Shown here: positions 53,875-64,000 of the stretch, in pieces | Layout: each line of letters opens with the position of its first letter | Numbering within the stretch: the first letter of the stretch is position 1 | Assembly (NCBI GenBank): GCA_017654935.2 | Contig: CM065699.1 | Span: 12,031,966 to 12,095,965, forward strand | Direction of reading: 5' to 3' | Length of the DNA stretch: 64,000 nucleotides | DNA from: Phymorhynchus buccinoides | Taxonomy: Eukaryota; Mollusca; Gastropoda; Neogastropoda; Raphitomidae | The notes under the pieces: generated by a model | Told to the model about the DNA's origin: nothing | The model's input: the letters and a program-made list of their open reading frames with translations, nothing else | Databases searched by the model: none | Made by a program: the position numbers and the translations under genes

Positions 53875-56125
53875 CCCACGGCAACCCAGGCTATGCGCAG
53901 GATGGCATGTGGTACATTTATTGTCGGATGAGGCGTTTTGTTTGCGGTTTTTAGAGGTCTGGGAAACAGTGTTTAATAGCTGGTATATGAATGAAAGTTG
54001 TGTTTCTAAGACTATCGAGAGCATGCGTTTTTAAGTTTTTGAATCCGTCCATTTTGTGTATAAGTAAATGTGTGCATTTTATTCTATAGTCTTGAGTCTG
54101 TTCAGTTAGTTATTACCAGCAGTTGTGTTGTGTGTATTTATTCATGTGTAAAACATCAAATGCGAGTGTATGCTTTATCTTTTAAAGTCTTGACTCCGTC
54201 CATTAATTATTGTCATTTTAGATTTCAATCCGTCCGACTATCAGCAATTCATGTGTTATACCAATCAGATTATTACACAAGTTTTATTTCAAACGCTGGT
54301 CGCAAATTTTAACTCCCGTTGTCTGTATACTTTCTGGTGTCATAGCCATAATGCAAACCAACCATAGATCTGTGATGCTAGCAGTTTTTGACGAGATCTA
54401 GATAATTAGTTCTGTTAAACATAGCAATCTGTGCATGAAATGTATTAGGGTACTCCAATCTCCCGTTCCCTGAGTGTCGTTGCTACATGGCCTCATGTCC
54501 AATCACTTCAGTATCGATCTGAATTATATCGCCGCCCGCATGCAATACAGACGTAACTCAATTTTTATCGATTTTGATATTTTTTGCTTATACATAGTAC
54601 AAGACAAGACACATCGACTCACCAACTTCATTAACCGCAACTCCAAAAGATAAAGACGCTGTGATCAAAATAAGCTTCACTTGCTTCACGTCATTTTACC
54701 TTTTCGACGTCATAATTTCAGAAGAAGATAAACAAAACATTTGCCTTTATATTAGCGAAAACTAATGGCTTTTCAATATTACTGAAATAAGTCGTGATTT
54801 ATTTGAAAAACTGAAGTGACAAAGTTATTTGATGGCTCGAAATAAAGCTGTATGAAAAAATCTGAAGCAATTTGACTTGAAATGACCGAAAAAAATCAGT
54901 TTTTTGCTTCTCCTGTGAAGTGACGTCTTTCGACTTACATCTGTATTGCATGCGGGCGGCGATATATAATATCTCATTTCTTGATCTGCATTATCATTCC
55001 AAGGTTTTCATATTATATTTACTACACATTACCAATGTTGGACATTTACTTCCTACATTTCCTTCGTGAATATGTTATCCACGATCTGATGTTGCTGTTG
55101 CACTATAGTTGATGAAATGATCCAGTTTCATGTGTTTATGCTGGTACTGTCATTTCTCTACATGTGATTTGCCCTTTGTATTTTAAGTGTTTACTGCCTT
55201 ACAAGTAACTGATTTGTGTGTGTGCATGGAAATTGGGTTGTTTGGTTTTTTACTGAGAAAGTTTTAAAATTAACCACCCACGTTGTTTGTGTGTTGTGTT
55301 GTTGGGTGGGTGGTTTGGGTGTTTTTTTTGGGGGGGTTCTTTAACATTCCTGTAACTGTATGGATATTGACAAAGTGTTAATGAGGACCAGCATGTGATA
55401 TATTTGTTTCACCTTCTGCATCCCCTCCACCCCCACCCCCTTTCTCCCCACCCTCACCCTCCCCCATGCCCCGAAACTCTTTGCCAGTTAGTATATTAAC
55501 CTTTTATTCTTCAATCTTTCATAATAATATTTTTCATTAAAATTTTAAAAACCCACAAGTAATATTTGAACTTTTTAAAAAAAAATGTTTCTATATCTGA
55601 AGTTGCTAACTATTTTTTAATCATAACTATAGAAAATTTTAAAAAAACCTTGATAACAAGAAAACAAAAATGTTACAATGGAGTTTTAACAGGCTTGCAC
55701 TGAAAAGGGGAGATGTGAGAGAGAGAGGGGGCAGAATCAAAGGTTGAAGCCAAGGTCTGTAATACTAAAGACAAAAGTGCTATGTCCTTCAGTATTGATT
55801 TTTTTACATTGTTTATATTGTACTCTAATAATATCTCTACATTTTGTTGCTGTTGTACATTTTCAAACGAATTGGTTTTTGATTTTTTTTTTTTCTCTAT
55901 GCAACACATTGAAAATATCTTGCCAGTAAAGAGTGGAAGTAAATCTGTGGTAAACGTTGAAAAAGAATGTGAAAATAAGTGAAGATGGTGTCTCCCCTCC
56001 CCAGGTACCTCTCACCCTTATATTTGTAAGCTGTGATAAAGTACAGCAGTCATTCTTTATTTTACTTGTGAACATAAGTGCCTTGGGAAAACCAAACATT
56101 TACATATCCTGTAGTGTTTTTGATG
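53875..56125 (+). other. Downstream of the stop, no gene recognised
   Basis: Presumed 3' UTR start and flanking DNA. Apart from the MITE at 54525 it is A/T-rich with no helix-coding exon, no clear poly(A) signal and no other gene. Confidence 0.5.
54525..54966. mobile_element. MITE with ~32-bp inverted ends
   Basis: TATATCGCCGCCCGCATGCA at the left and TGCATGCGGGCGGCGATATA at the right. Contains AATAAAGC at 54841, a poor candidate for polyadenylation because it is inside the element. Confidence 0.85.
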
Positions 56126-56659
56126 TACCATATTTTTCAGATCATTAGGCGAATAGGGCAATTTTCAAGAAAAATCTGAAAAAAATTAAGTAAAAGGCGC
56201 CCTCGTTTATAAGGCGATACACACCTCGCAAAAGAAAGTCAAACTTTGAAGCCTGTACGCGTCCTGTAAACGCTTACCGACCGCCATTACTGCTGTCATA
56301 AAGGAGAGTTGGCTCCCCTTTCAAATAATCGAACTTCCGTTTGAGCTGCTACCTGTTGTGTTTAGGACAATTCTTCGCGAAAACTGATAGAATTATGGCA
56401 TTTTAAGCTCTACAACGATGCTTTTTACATCCAATGAAGGGTTGTGGCATCTGTTGGACTGTATCTCAGACGATACTAGGGATTTTGAAGCTTTGTAATG
56501 TGAGTATTCGTCGTAATGTGAGTATTCGTCGTATCGGCGACTCGTGAGCACTTTCGATGTCTGACTCACAGTAGACTGTACTGAACACGGCAATCATTGC
56601 CTCTCTTCTCACGATTTTGTTCACTAATAGGATGCCCTCATTTATTAGGCGCATAGGTC
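56126..56659. mobile_element. Inverse copy of the element at 15735-16246, cut by the gap
   Basis: Starts TACCATATTTTTCAGATCAT and matches the reverse complement of the first copy through to the assembly gap. Confidence 0.7.
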
Positions 56660-57159
56660 NNNNNNNNNNNNNNNNNNNNNNNNNNNNNNNNNNNNNNNNN
56701 NNNNNNNNNNNNNNNNNNNNNNNNNNNNNNNNNNNNNNNNNNNNNNNNNNNNNNNNNNNNNNNNNNNNNNNNNNNNNNNNNNNNNNNNNNNNNNNNNNNN
56801 NNNNNNNNNNNNNNNNNNNNNNNNNNNNNNNNNNNNNNNNNNNNNNNNNNNNNNNNNNNNNNNNNNNNNNNNNNNNNNNNNNNNNNNNNNNNNNNNNNNN
56901 NNNNNNNNNNNNNNNNNNNNNNNNNNNNNNNNNNNNNNNNNNNNNNNNNNNNNNNNNNNNNNNNNNNNNNNNNNNNNNNNNNNNNNNNNNNNNNNNNNNN
57001 NNNNNNNNNNNNNNNNNNNNNNNNNNNNNNNNNNNNNNNNNNNNNNNNNNNNNNNNNNNNNNNNNNNNNNNNNNNNNNNNNNNNNNNNNNNNNNNNNNNN
57101 NNNNNNNNNNNNNNNNNNNNNNNNNNNNNNNNNNNNNNNNNNNNNNNNNNNNNNNNNNN
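56660..57159. other. Assembly gap, 500 N
   Basis: Exactly 500 N, a conventional placeholder length. The X-filled ORFs crossing it mean nothing. Confidence 0.99.
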
Positions 57160-57571
57160 AACCTTTGGTTCAGACTGATGAGAGTGGGACGTCTTGTAAT
57201 TCAGTTTAAAACCTACTTCTCTCTGTCTGCATTTAGAGCAAGTCAACCACTTGTATTTCTTACAACAACCTGACGTAGCAAGAACAGGGCACAAATAAAA
57301 AATTTATTAGATGAAAGGGGCCGGGAAAGTTGCTCATCTTCAGACCTAGAGAGGGGGCTAAAGGCAAATTTTCTAAAGTCTTCCCTAGAGACTTAACTTT
57401 TTAACCCATTACCTCGTCACATTGTTTTAGACACGCACATAGGTTTACGCTTGTACTGGCAGCAATGTTGTCTGGCGACAAAACCTGAAGTTATATTCAC
57501 ACTACTTCATAAAAAGGAAGCCACATAATGGTTTGTACTTAACAGGCGAATAATATATATTTGTTTAACAC

Positions 57572-58422
57572 TTAAAGGGCTCGGACACCCTGACGGATTA
57601 GTTTTTTCAAGAAAACATGTCGAGATCACCAGAAAAGACAGTTTTTTTTCGAGGATCGGAACATTCACTTTGCTCTGGTTTCATCTAGAAATCAACAACG
57701 TCAAAACTGCGGTTCCTCCTTGGCGGAGTTGCCGGAGACTGAGAGAAGCCATTTTGGACAGGGTGGGTGAAGGCCACTCAAAAGTGGTTGAAGTTTTTGC
57801 TTTTTTGTACGGTGCAGTAAAAAAAAAAATTGATCTATTTCCTTTAATTGTGAGCGACACTCCTTTGGGATAACCTACTGTAAAATATAGCTATTAACAA
57901 AATATATATAACAACAGGCATGTATTGTGGAAAATTTTGTGCACAAGATATTGTTCTGAACTTCATACGGTCTTGGAAGACGGGGTAAAAAATAGCCCAT
58001 GGGCGGTTAAGAGGGCCCCACCCCAATTATCTCATGCAATAAAGAAAATTTCAGTCAAATTTGGCCCATGATACGAAGGCTAGACATTAAGGCTCGTCTC
58101 ATGGCCTAAAATGAGACTGAAATTTTGCTTCATTTCATGAGATAATTTGGGGTTGGCTTCTTACCCGCCATGCGCTTTTTACCCCGTCTTCCCCCTAATT
58201 AGAAAATGAAGAGAAGGCAAGTGCCTTTTTTACTTGTCTTTCACTGAAATAATCTGAATTCCAACACCTCCGCCAAGGAGGAATCGCCAATTTGATGGGT
58301 TTGATTTATAGGAAACCAGAGGTACCAAGGTACGTGAGTGTTGCGATCTCTGTAAACGTTGTTTTCCTGCTGACCTCGACGTGTTTCTTGCAAAAACTTG
58401 ACTCATCCGTCAGGGTGTCCCT
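57572..58422. mobile_element. Second copy of the palindromic MITE, with a nested foldback
   Basis: Ends ACACCCTGACGG and CCGTCAGGGTGTCC mirror each other and match 14576-15135. Between the arms, 57975-58192 is a different inverted-repeat element (GGAAGACGGGGTAAAA and TTTTTACCCCGTCTTCC). Left border has TTAA; the right one reads CTAG. Confidence 0.78.
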
Positions 58423-58443
58423 AGTAGAAAAGGTCTCCTTTCC

Positions 58444-58686
58444 TTAACCCTTTCACCGCCAATGTCGCATTTATGCACCACAATGGTTTAACACCATGTC
58501 ACTAAAAGGGCATCAAATCAAGGCCTGTTATCCTAAGACCCTGTTTTCTTAACTTTGTGAGGTAAGGATATGCCTAGTTATACATCTACATGTCACAGAG
58601 GAATATTGCAGATAAACGTTTTCTCTACCCAGTTAAGTTTAATAGTATTTTTTGGCTGAAAAAATAGCTGGCGGCGAAATGGTTAA
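58444..58686. mobile_element. TTAA MITE, solo copy of the element nested at 49777
   Basis: TTAACCCTTTCACCGCCA at the left, CTGGCGGCGAAATGGTTAA at the right; interior matches 49777-50024 in reverse. Confidence 0.82.
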
Positions 58687-59885
58687 AGCGTTCTTAAAAT
58701 TCAATTCACAACCAAACATGCCCTCACACACACGTATGATGTTTTTTCCAGGTATTTTTCTGGCTGGGGGAAAGCGGTTTTTTTGTTGTATCACTTATTT
58801 TTTCCCTTACCACAGCACACGTTTATCTTCGTTCCACTATGCGCGCAATGAAAAGGCCACGGACCTACACTAATGTAAGTTCGTGGAAAAGGCCCATACA
58901 CTCAAAGTGTATAGCTGTTTGAACACTCTCGACAACGTATTACGCGATTGGTTGAGAAGGAGACTTATGCTAATAGGGGTGGGTGGATAGTGGAGTGGGT
59001 GGTGGGAACAAGGCGTGGTTATGAGTGGGGTGGCGCATCTCGCTTGCTTATTCACATTTTTTGTTTGTGGCTCAAAGCAAAAAAATGTGAATAACTCACT
59101 TTGTCGGTCGGTCGGTCTATCGGTGAACCCAAATTGTCGCACGGTTTGACAAAATTGTCGCACATTTTGACAAAATTGCTAAGCACTTTTTTTTTTTTAA
59201 AAAATGTGAAACCCCTGCTCCCACCCCTCCGCCCTCTTTGGCCTTTCGAACCATGTGGGGCATTGGGATTTTACTTGGGGATATAAGAAGTGAGGGAGGG
59301 GTGGGGGGGAGGGGGAAGGGGGGGCAGGAAAATCTTTAGTTTTCACCTGTAGCTCACTGCGAGCTCACATTCTACAGACTACCAGTTGACACATGATAAA
59401 AAATATAGTTAGTTATGTTATAATCGTTACTTATAAAATATATTATTTGAGGATGGCCGCTCCCTGAGCTATGATGAAAATGTTCAGGACCACAAAGTTT
59501 AAAATGTAATCTTTATTATTCAAAAACTTTTAAAATGTCATGTAAGGTCAGTTAAAAACGCGAAAACAAATAAGGTTATGTACAAAAATTAATTTGGCTT
59601 CATAATGAGGCTGACGTTGAGTGAATTTTTTTTTAGTGTATGGTGGGTTGGGGGAAAAGGAAAACCCCTCCAAAAAACCCAAAAACCCAACAACAACCGG
59701 AGCCAGGCAGGTATGAACCTGCAACGTTAGTGTGGTAGTGCGGAGACTAAACCATTACGCTGTGAATGTTCTTACTAATACATAATAATGTTCTTAGTAA
59801 TAGATGAAAAATGTATCCTTACAGGTGAAAAGCTCATGAGTAAAATCATGGTGCTACCACGGGAGAAATGTGGAGCCCCCTAAAG

Positions 59886-59911
59886 GGGGGGGGGGGGGGG
59901 GGGGGGGGGGT

Positions 59912-59948
<37 letters not shown>

Positions 59949-59953
59949 CGGGT

Positions 59954-60002
<49 letters not shown>

Positions 60003-60018
60003 CGGCGGGGGGGGGGGG
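59886..60018 (+). repeat. Poly-G tract, ~130 bp
   Basis: Almost uninterrupted G with single T or C breaks. It makes false poly-Gly and poly-Pro ORFs. Other G runs are at 8154, 15262, 25191, 39138 and 61385. Confidence 0.9.
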
Positions 60019-60067
60019 AGCCCTAAAGTGGGCCGTGGGCGTACTCATCCTTATTTCATACATCTGT

Positions 60068-60395
60068 ATCGTTCAGAAATTCGGGACTTTCCTGGAGTTG
60101 CACTGCCTACGGGCATTGCCTCCAGGATCGTTCCCACCATCTTTATATCTACTAATAATAATGTTCCATATAATTATGTGTCTGTTTCGGACCGGAGGAC
60201 GTTTAACGGATTTTCTACTCTCCTTGCTTACTACTTACATGAAATATCTGTATTGTTAAAAATTTTGGACTTTCCTGGTGTTGCACTGCCTCCGGGCAAT
60301 TACCTCCAGGATCGTTCCCACCGTCTTTATATCTACTAATGTCCCACATGATGTGTCTGTTCCAGACCGGAGGACGTTAAACAAATTTTCATCAA
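60068..60395 (+). mobile_element. Two tandem short interspersed repeats
   Basis: Copies at 60068-60215 and 60256-60395: TTCGGGACTTTCCTGGAGTT or the TTGGACTTTCCTGG variant, then GGATCGTTCCCACC, ending GACCGGAGGACGTT. A third is at 62610-62725. Confidence 0.82.
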
Positions 60396-61370
60396 TCGCC
60401 TACTTGCCAGTGTTTGGATCACGAAAGTCCGAAGAACGATTTCTCAAGATAGTATAAATAACTAAAAAATATAATGTACAGTAGGCCCTGTAGCCTAAAG
60501 AGCAGCTGATTGAATGTCGTTTTCTACGTTCCTTATAACTTACTTATTTTTTAATTTTCTCAGTGAGTCTCCTGTTCTGTCTAACACACACACCAACACA
60601 CACAGCGCGCGCCGTGGACAAAGAGAGAGAAGAGAGAGAGAGAGAGGGGGGGGGGGGCTAAGGAAACTAAAACGCAAGGGTATTATGAAATGTTTTCTGC
60701 TGTCTGTCTGTCCTTCATTGTTTTCAAAAACTACTTGACGGATCTCAACGATAGGGTAGGAAGATGGAGTATGCGACACTTGAGCATGAGTTCGAATAGG
60801 AAGTTAATCGGCCTTGTGTGTGTGTATGTGTGGTTTTTTATTTTATTTATTAGTTTCTAACCCGGCGCGAGAAATGAGGGGAAATACGAGTTTTATTTTC
60901 CCACTAGAGGGAGAATAACCACGGCCTTTCTTTCTTTCATCATTTTCTTCTTTCTCTCCTTCTTTGGTGGCGACTTGCTTCTATTTATAGAAGTAGTTAT
61001 AGTGTACAGCAGACACTGTTACTTTGGGGTGTGACCAAGGAAAAAAGGAAAAGAAGTAGATGATTATAATGCACTTTTGTCTGGTTCCCCCTCACACCTC
61101 ATCACCAAATTTCAAAATCATTCTGCCCGCCTCATCTTCCGCTCTTCGAAATAATATGACCATATTACTCCATTGGCTCCCTGTTCTCTCCACTGGCTCG
61201 ATCCTGTTCAGCAAAGAATATCCTACAAGACTGCTTCTCTCCTCTTCAAATCTATTGAATCTTCCTGTCCTGATTATTTCACTGATCCTTTGCATTTGTA
61301 CAGGCCACATCGCGCCGGCTCTTCGCTCCTCTTCTGACACCCCCCGCCTCTATCGTATCCCCACTGCCCG

Positions 61371-61662
61371 CAGGGCCGGATCTAGGGGGGGGGGGGGGTT
61401 CCTGGTTTCCGGATCCCCACCCCCTACCCCATGCATGTACCTTATACAAGGGTGAAAAGAAAGAAAATTGATCAATATTTGCCATAATACACTCCTTAAT
61501 TTGCAAAATTTTCCAGGGGGTTTGCCCCCTGTGCCCCCAAGTGGACACTGCCCCCATAACCTGGAACCGATGCAGCTCCCTGGATCCCCGGCGGAAACCC
61601 CCCATTACGAACCACTTGATCCGGTCCCACACAGTTATAGCTAAGCTCCGTGTCCGGCCCTG
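61371..61662. mobile_element. hAT-like MITE inside the LINE
   Basis: Ends CAGGGCCGGA and TCCGGCCCTG, perfect 10-bp inverted ends, 292 bp. The CAGGG start suggests hAT; no clear target duplication was seen. Confidence 0.7.
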
Positions 61663-61734
61663 GTCCGAACTAACATGGGTACATGGGATTTTTCCTCTCA
61701 CTTTGCACTAGGTCTTACGGTCTGAATGTGGAGT

Positions 61735-62005
61735 CTTTCGGGTGAGACGATAAACCGAGGTCCTGTATACGTGTGCCCATGCACTTAGCACATGTTAAAG
61801 CCAGTGGCAGCGAAAAAGTTGTCATGATTTGGTCAAAATTTACCCCCACCCCTCTCCCTTTCCTTCCTCATCAATCACACCAAAAATCGCATGCAAACAT
61901 TTTTTTTTTTAAATGGGTGGCGCGCCTCTGGCTGCGACGCGCTCTCCAGGTGGGAGCAACCCGAATTTTACAGAGATGCCTCTGTGACAATAAAGTACCT
62001 AAATA
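61735..62005 (+). mobile_element. SINE copy inside the LINE
   Basis: Contains GGGTGAGACGATAAACCGAG, GCCCATGCACTTAGCACATG and the tail GGGAGCAACCCGAATTTTAC, shared with 45628-45872 and 21103-21198. Confidence 0.8.
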
Positions 62006-62870
62006 ACTAATACCTAAGACGTTTGGTCAACGCTCCTTCGCCTGTCAAGCTCCTGTCATCTGGAATCAGTTGCCTCACTCTCTCAGATAGGCCTACTCTC
62101 CTCTGCCATGCACATTCAAACGCCATCTGAAAACTCATCTCTTCCCCAAGTAGCAACTGATCCATCCCCTCCTGACGTGCCGGGTTGCGCGTGTCTGTGT
62201 GTTGATGCACTTGTGCGCGCGCGCGCGCGTGTGTGTTGTGGTATATCCTTGTGCTAGCGAGTTTATTTGTGTGTTTATTTATTTGTTTAATTTATTTTTT
62301 TTAAATTCATTTTACAATTGTAAACGCCTAGGGCATTCATTTGCGCACCATAGAGCATAAAAGTATGTGATATATATATATACATTTTCTTAATAAAAAA
62401 TAAATTTGATTATAGGCATGTTCATAATAATAATAATAATAATAATAATATAGAAAGAAGGAAAGGACAAAACAAATAAAGAAAAGAAAAAAGATAAAAC
62501 AGATACAGAAAAGAAAAAAGACAGGCATGAAGATCATCCCGGTGATTTTGTTGTTGTATTTATGTTTTCAATTTCTGACCTGCAGACCTCAACTAAGCAA
62601 AACTAGATCTGTACAAATTCGGGACTTCGATCGGGCATTGCCTCTAGTATCGTTCCCACCATCTTTACATCTACTAATGTCCCATATGTGTCTGTTTCAG
62701 ACCGGAGGACGTTAAACATATTTACTACAGACCTCAACTAAAGCACATACGGTTTAAATGTAGAAGACCAACTCTCTGTTGACCTAACAGGTAAAGTTAG
62801 GCTGTCGATCTTTGAGTCAGTTTATTAGTGTTTCTGTTTTTGTTTTTATTAACAATCTCGATAATATATG

Positions 62871-63083
62871 TGAAGACGGGGTAAAAAGCCCATGGGCAGG
62901 GGTAAGAAGCCCATGCCAATTATCTCATGAAATAAATAAAATTTCAGTCACAATTTTGCCAAAATGTGACTGAAATTTTCATCGTCTCATGGGCAAAATG
63001 TGACTGAAATTTTATTTATTTTCATGAGATAATTGGCATGGGCTTCTTACCCCCCCGCCCATGGGCTTTTTACCCCGTCTTCA
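62871..63083. mobile_element. Solo foldback MITE, relative of 57975-58192
   Basis: TGAAGACGGGGTAAAAAGCC and GGCTTTTTACCCCGTCTTCA are perfect mirrors; the interior is also largely palindromic (TCATGAAATAAATAAAATTT and its complement). Confidence 0.85.
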
Positions 63084-64000
63084 CCCAATTGATTTTTTTA
63101 AAAAATCTCATAAACATTCATCTGCACAGCAAACGGTGTGTCTAAAAAGTACTTAAATTATTCCTAACTGTTTTGGGTTCTACCTCTCCTTCTTCCCCAT
63201 AATATCTCATCAGTTCACTTTCTACAGTAGCCTTGCTGAACTTATATTTTCTTCCTTTTTTTGTATTTGTATTACCCCCTAAAGTAGGGTGGTTATAAAA
63301 TTTTAAAAAAATATTTACTTTTTGTCAAATCCTAATGAAATTTATGTCATTGGAAAGAGCCCGACAAGACCTTTAAAATGATACCCAAATTATCAAAATC
63401 GGTCGAAAATTGAGAAAGTTACGACGTTTTAAAATGTTAGCTTTTTTTACATGAGCTATATAAGAAAAAGTTGATCAAGATTACCGGCCCTTACCGTATC
63501 AAGGTTTGGATGAATAAAACAGCCATAACTTTTTCTTTTTTTTACCAATAAACAAAACATTGGTACCAAAATAAAGCTTATTCAAAGGGGCAACATCAAC
63601 CCCAAACATTAGACAGATTAGGCCTAAGCTTTTTTGTGCGACTCACAAGATCGCAACATCAACATGCGCGTGACAGAAAACATGTCCGACAGTCTTCGAC
63701 GTAACACCTCCCGACTTGTGGAGACCTTGAGCAGCATTGAGATTTATTCTAGATGCACCAAATTTGGTGTACTTGTAGAAAAATAATTAAATGTAACTGC
63801 GCATTTGTTTTAAAAAAAGAATTATAGTAATTACCGTTCAGAAATGATAAACGAATGAATTGGACCCAAATATTGGATCGCTTGTCTCTCGCGATCGGCC
63901 GTCTTCGCGTAAAAAAAGATCGTTCCCGAATGACCGAGTAGGTGTCTGCTTCCCGAAAGAAAGAAACTCGGATGGTCAGCGCCAAGAATAACCACCAATA
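63084..64000 (+). other. Window end, nothing recognised
   Basis: A/T-rich sequence with no exon-like, repeat-family or RNA-gene signal that could be supported. Confidence 0.5.

Larger units (their letters stand above)
61070..62350 (+). mobile_element. LINE reverse transcriptase 3' fragment, interrupted
   Basis: Translated pieces NNMTILLHWLPV, GHIAPALRSSSDTPRLY and, after an interruption, FGQRSFACQAPVIWNQLPHS and FKRHLKTHLF match the usual end of non-LTR reverse transcriptases. Stops and frame shifts show it is dead. The two parts are separated by the elements at 61371-62005. It ends in a GTAAACGCCTAGGG-type tail near 62315. Confidence 0.75.

Noticed and set aside
54841..54848. AATAAA as the poly(A) signal of the coiled-coil gene
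   Set aside because: It lies inside a MITE with intact inverted ends; no cleavage-site evidence.
56617..57294. 218-codon ORFs on both strands
   Set aside because: They consist mainly of the 500-N gap.
59854..60259. Poly-Gly and poly-Pro ORFs
   Set aside because: Translation of a poly-G tract.

Overview
The window is eukaryotic nuclear DNA, most likely from a mollusc (possibly a marine gastropod). That assignment is an inference from the repeat content and gene structure; no marker gene proves it. The evidence for a eukaryote is direct: small GC-rich exons with GT/AG borders, introns of 1 to 7 kb, microsatellites, tRNA-derived SINEs, LINE reverse transcriptase remnants, many short inverted-repeat transposons, and a 500-base assembly gap at 56660-57159.

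There is one recognisable gene. It is on the plus strand and encodes a long coiled-coil protein in at least 25 exons from 7178 to a probable stop codon at 53872-53874. The first visible exon starts in phase 0 without a start codon, so the 5' end lies upstream of the window or was not recognised in 1-7177. The visible exons give about 1148 residues, nearly all amphipathic helix rich in E, Q, K, R, L and D. Most exons are phase 0, and many are exactly 84 or 168 bp (28 or 56 residues, 4 or 8 heptads). No orthologue could be named from the sequence alone; long sperm-tail, centrosomal or CCDC-type coiled-coil proteins are the obvious candidates.

The striking feature is that at least eleven exons of this gene are accompanied by tandem copies of their own exon/intron junctions. 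Downstream copies carry the exon 3' end plus donor; upstream copies carry the acceptor plus exon 5' end. They range from decayed one-off fragments to fresh arrays: five near-identical 143-bp units after the exon at 22557, three in-frame 129-bp units before the exon at 29875, seven 86-bp units around 42412-42998, and a graded array after the exon at 10102. Some units look splice-competent and could change protein length.

Layout: 1-7177 is repeats and unassigned DNA. 7178-31006 is the exon-dense part encoding the regular 28-residue modules. 31007-37826 is a long intron with a 38-bp minisatellite. 37827-47061 has short exons in mixed phase, a 25-bp minisatellite and several SINEs. 48261-53874 has the last two exons. 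53875-64000 has no recognisable gene and is mostly nested transposons, SINEs, a broken LINE, homopolymers and the gap.
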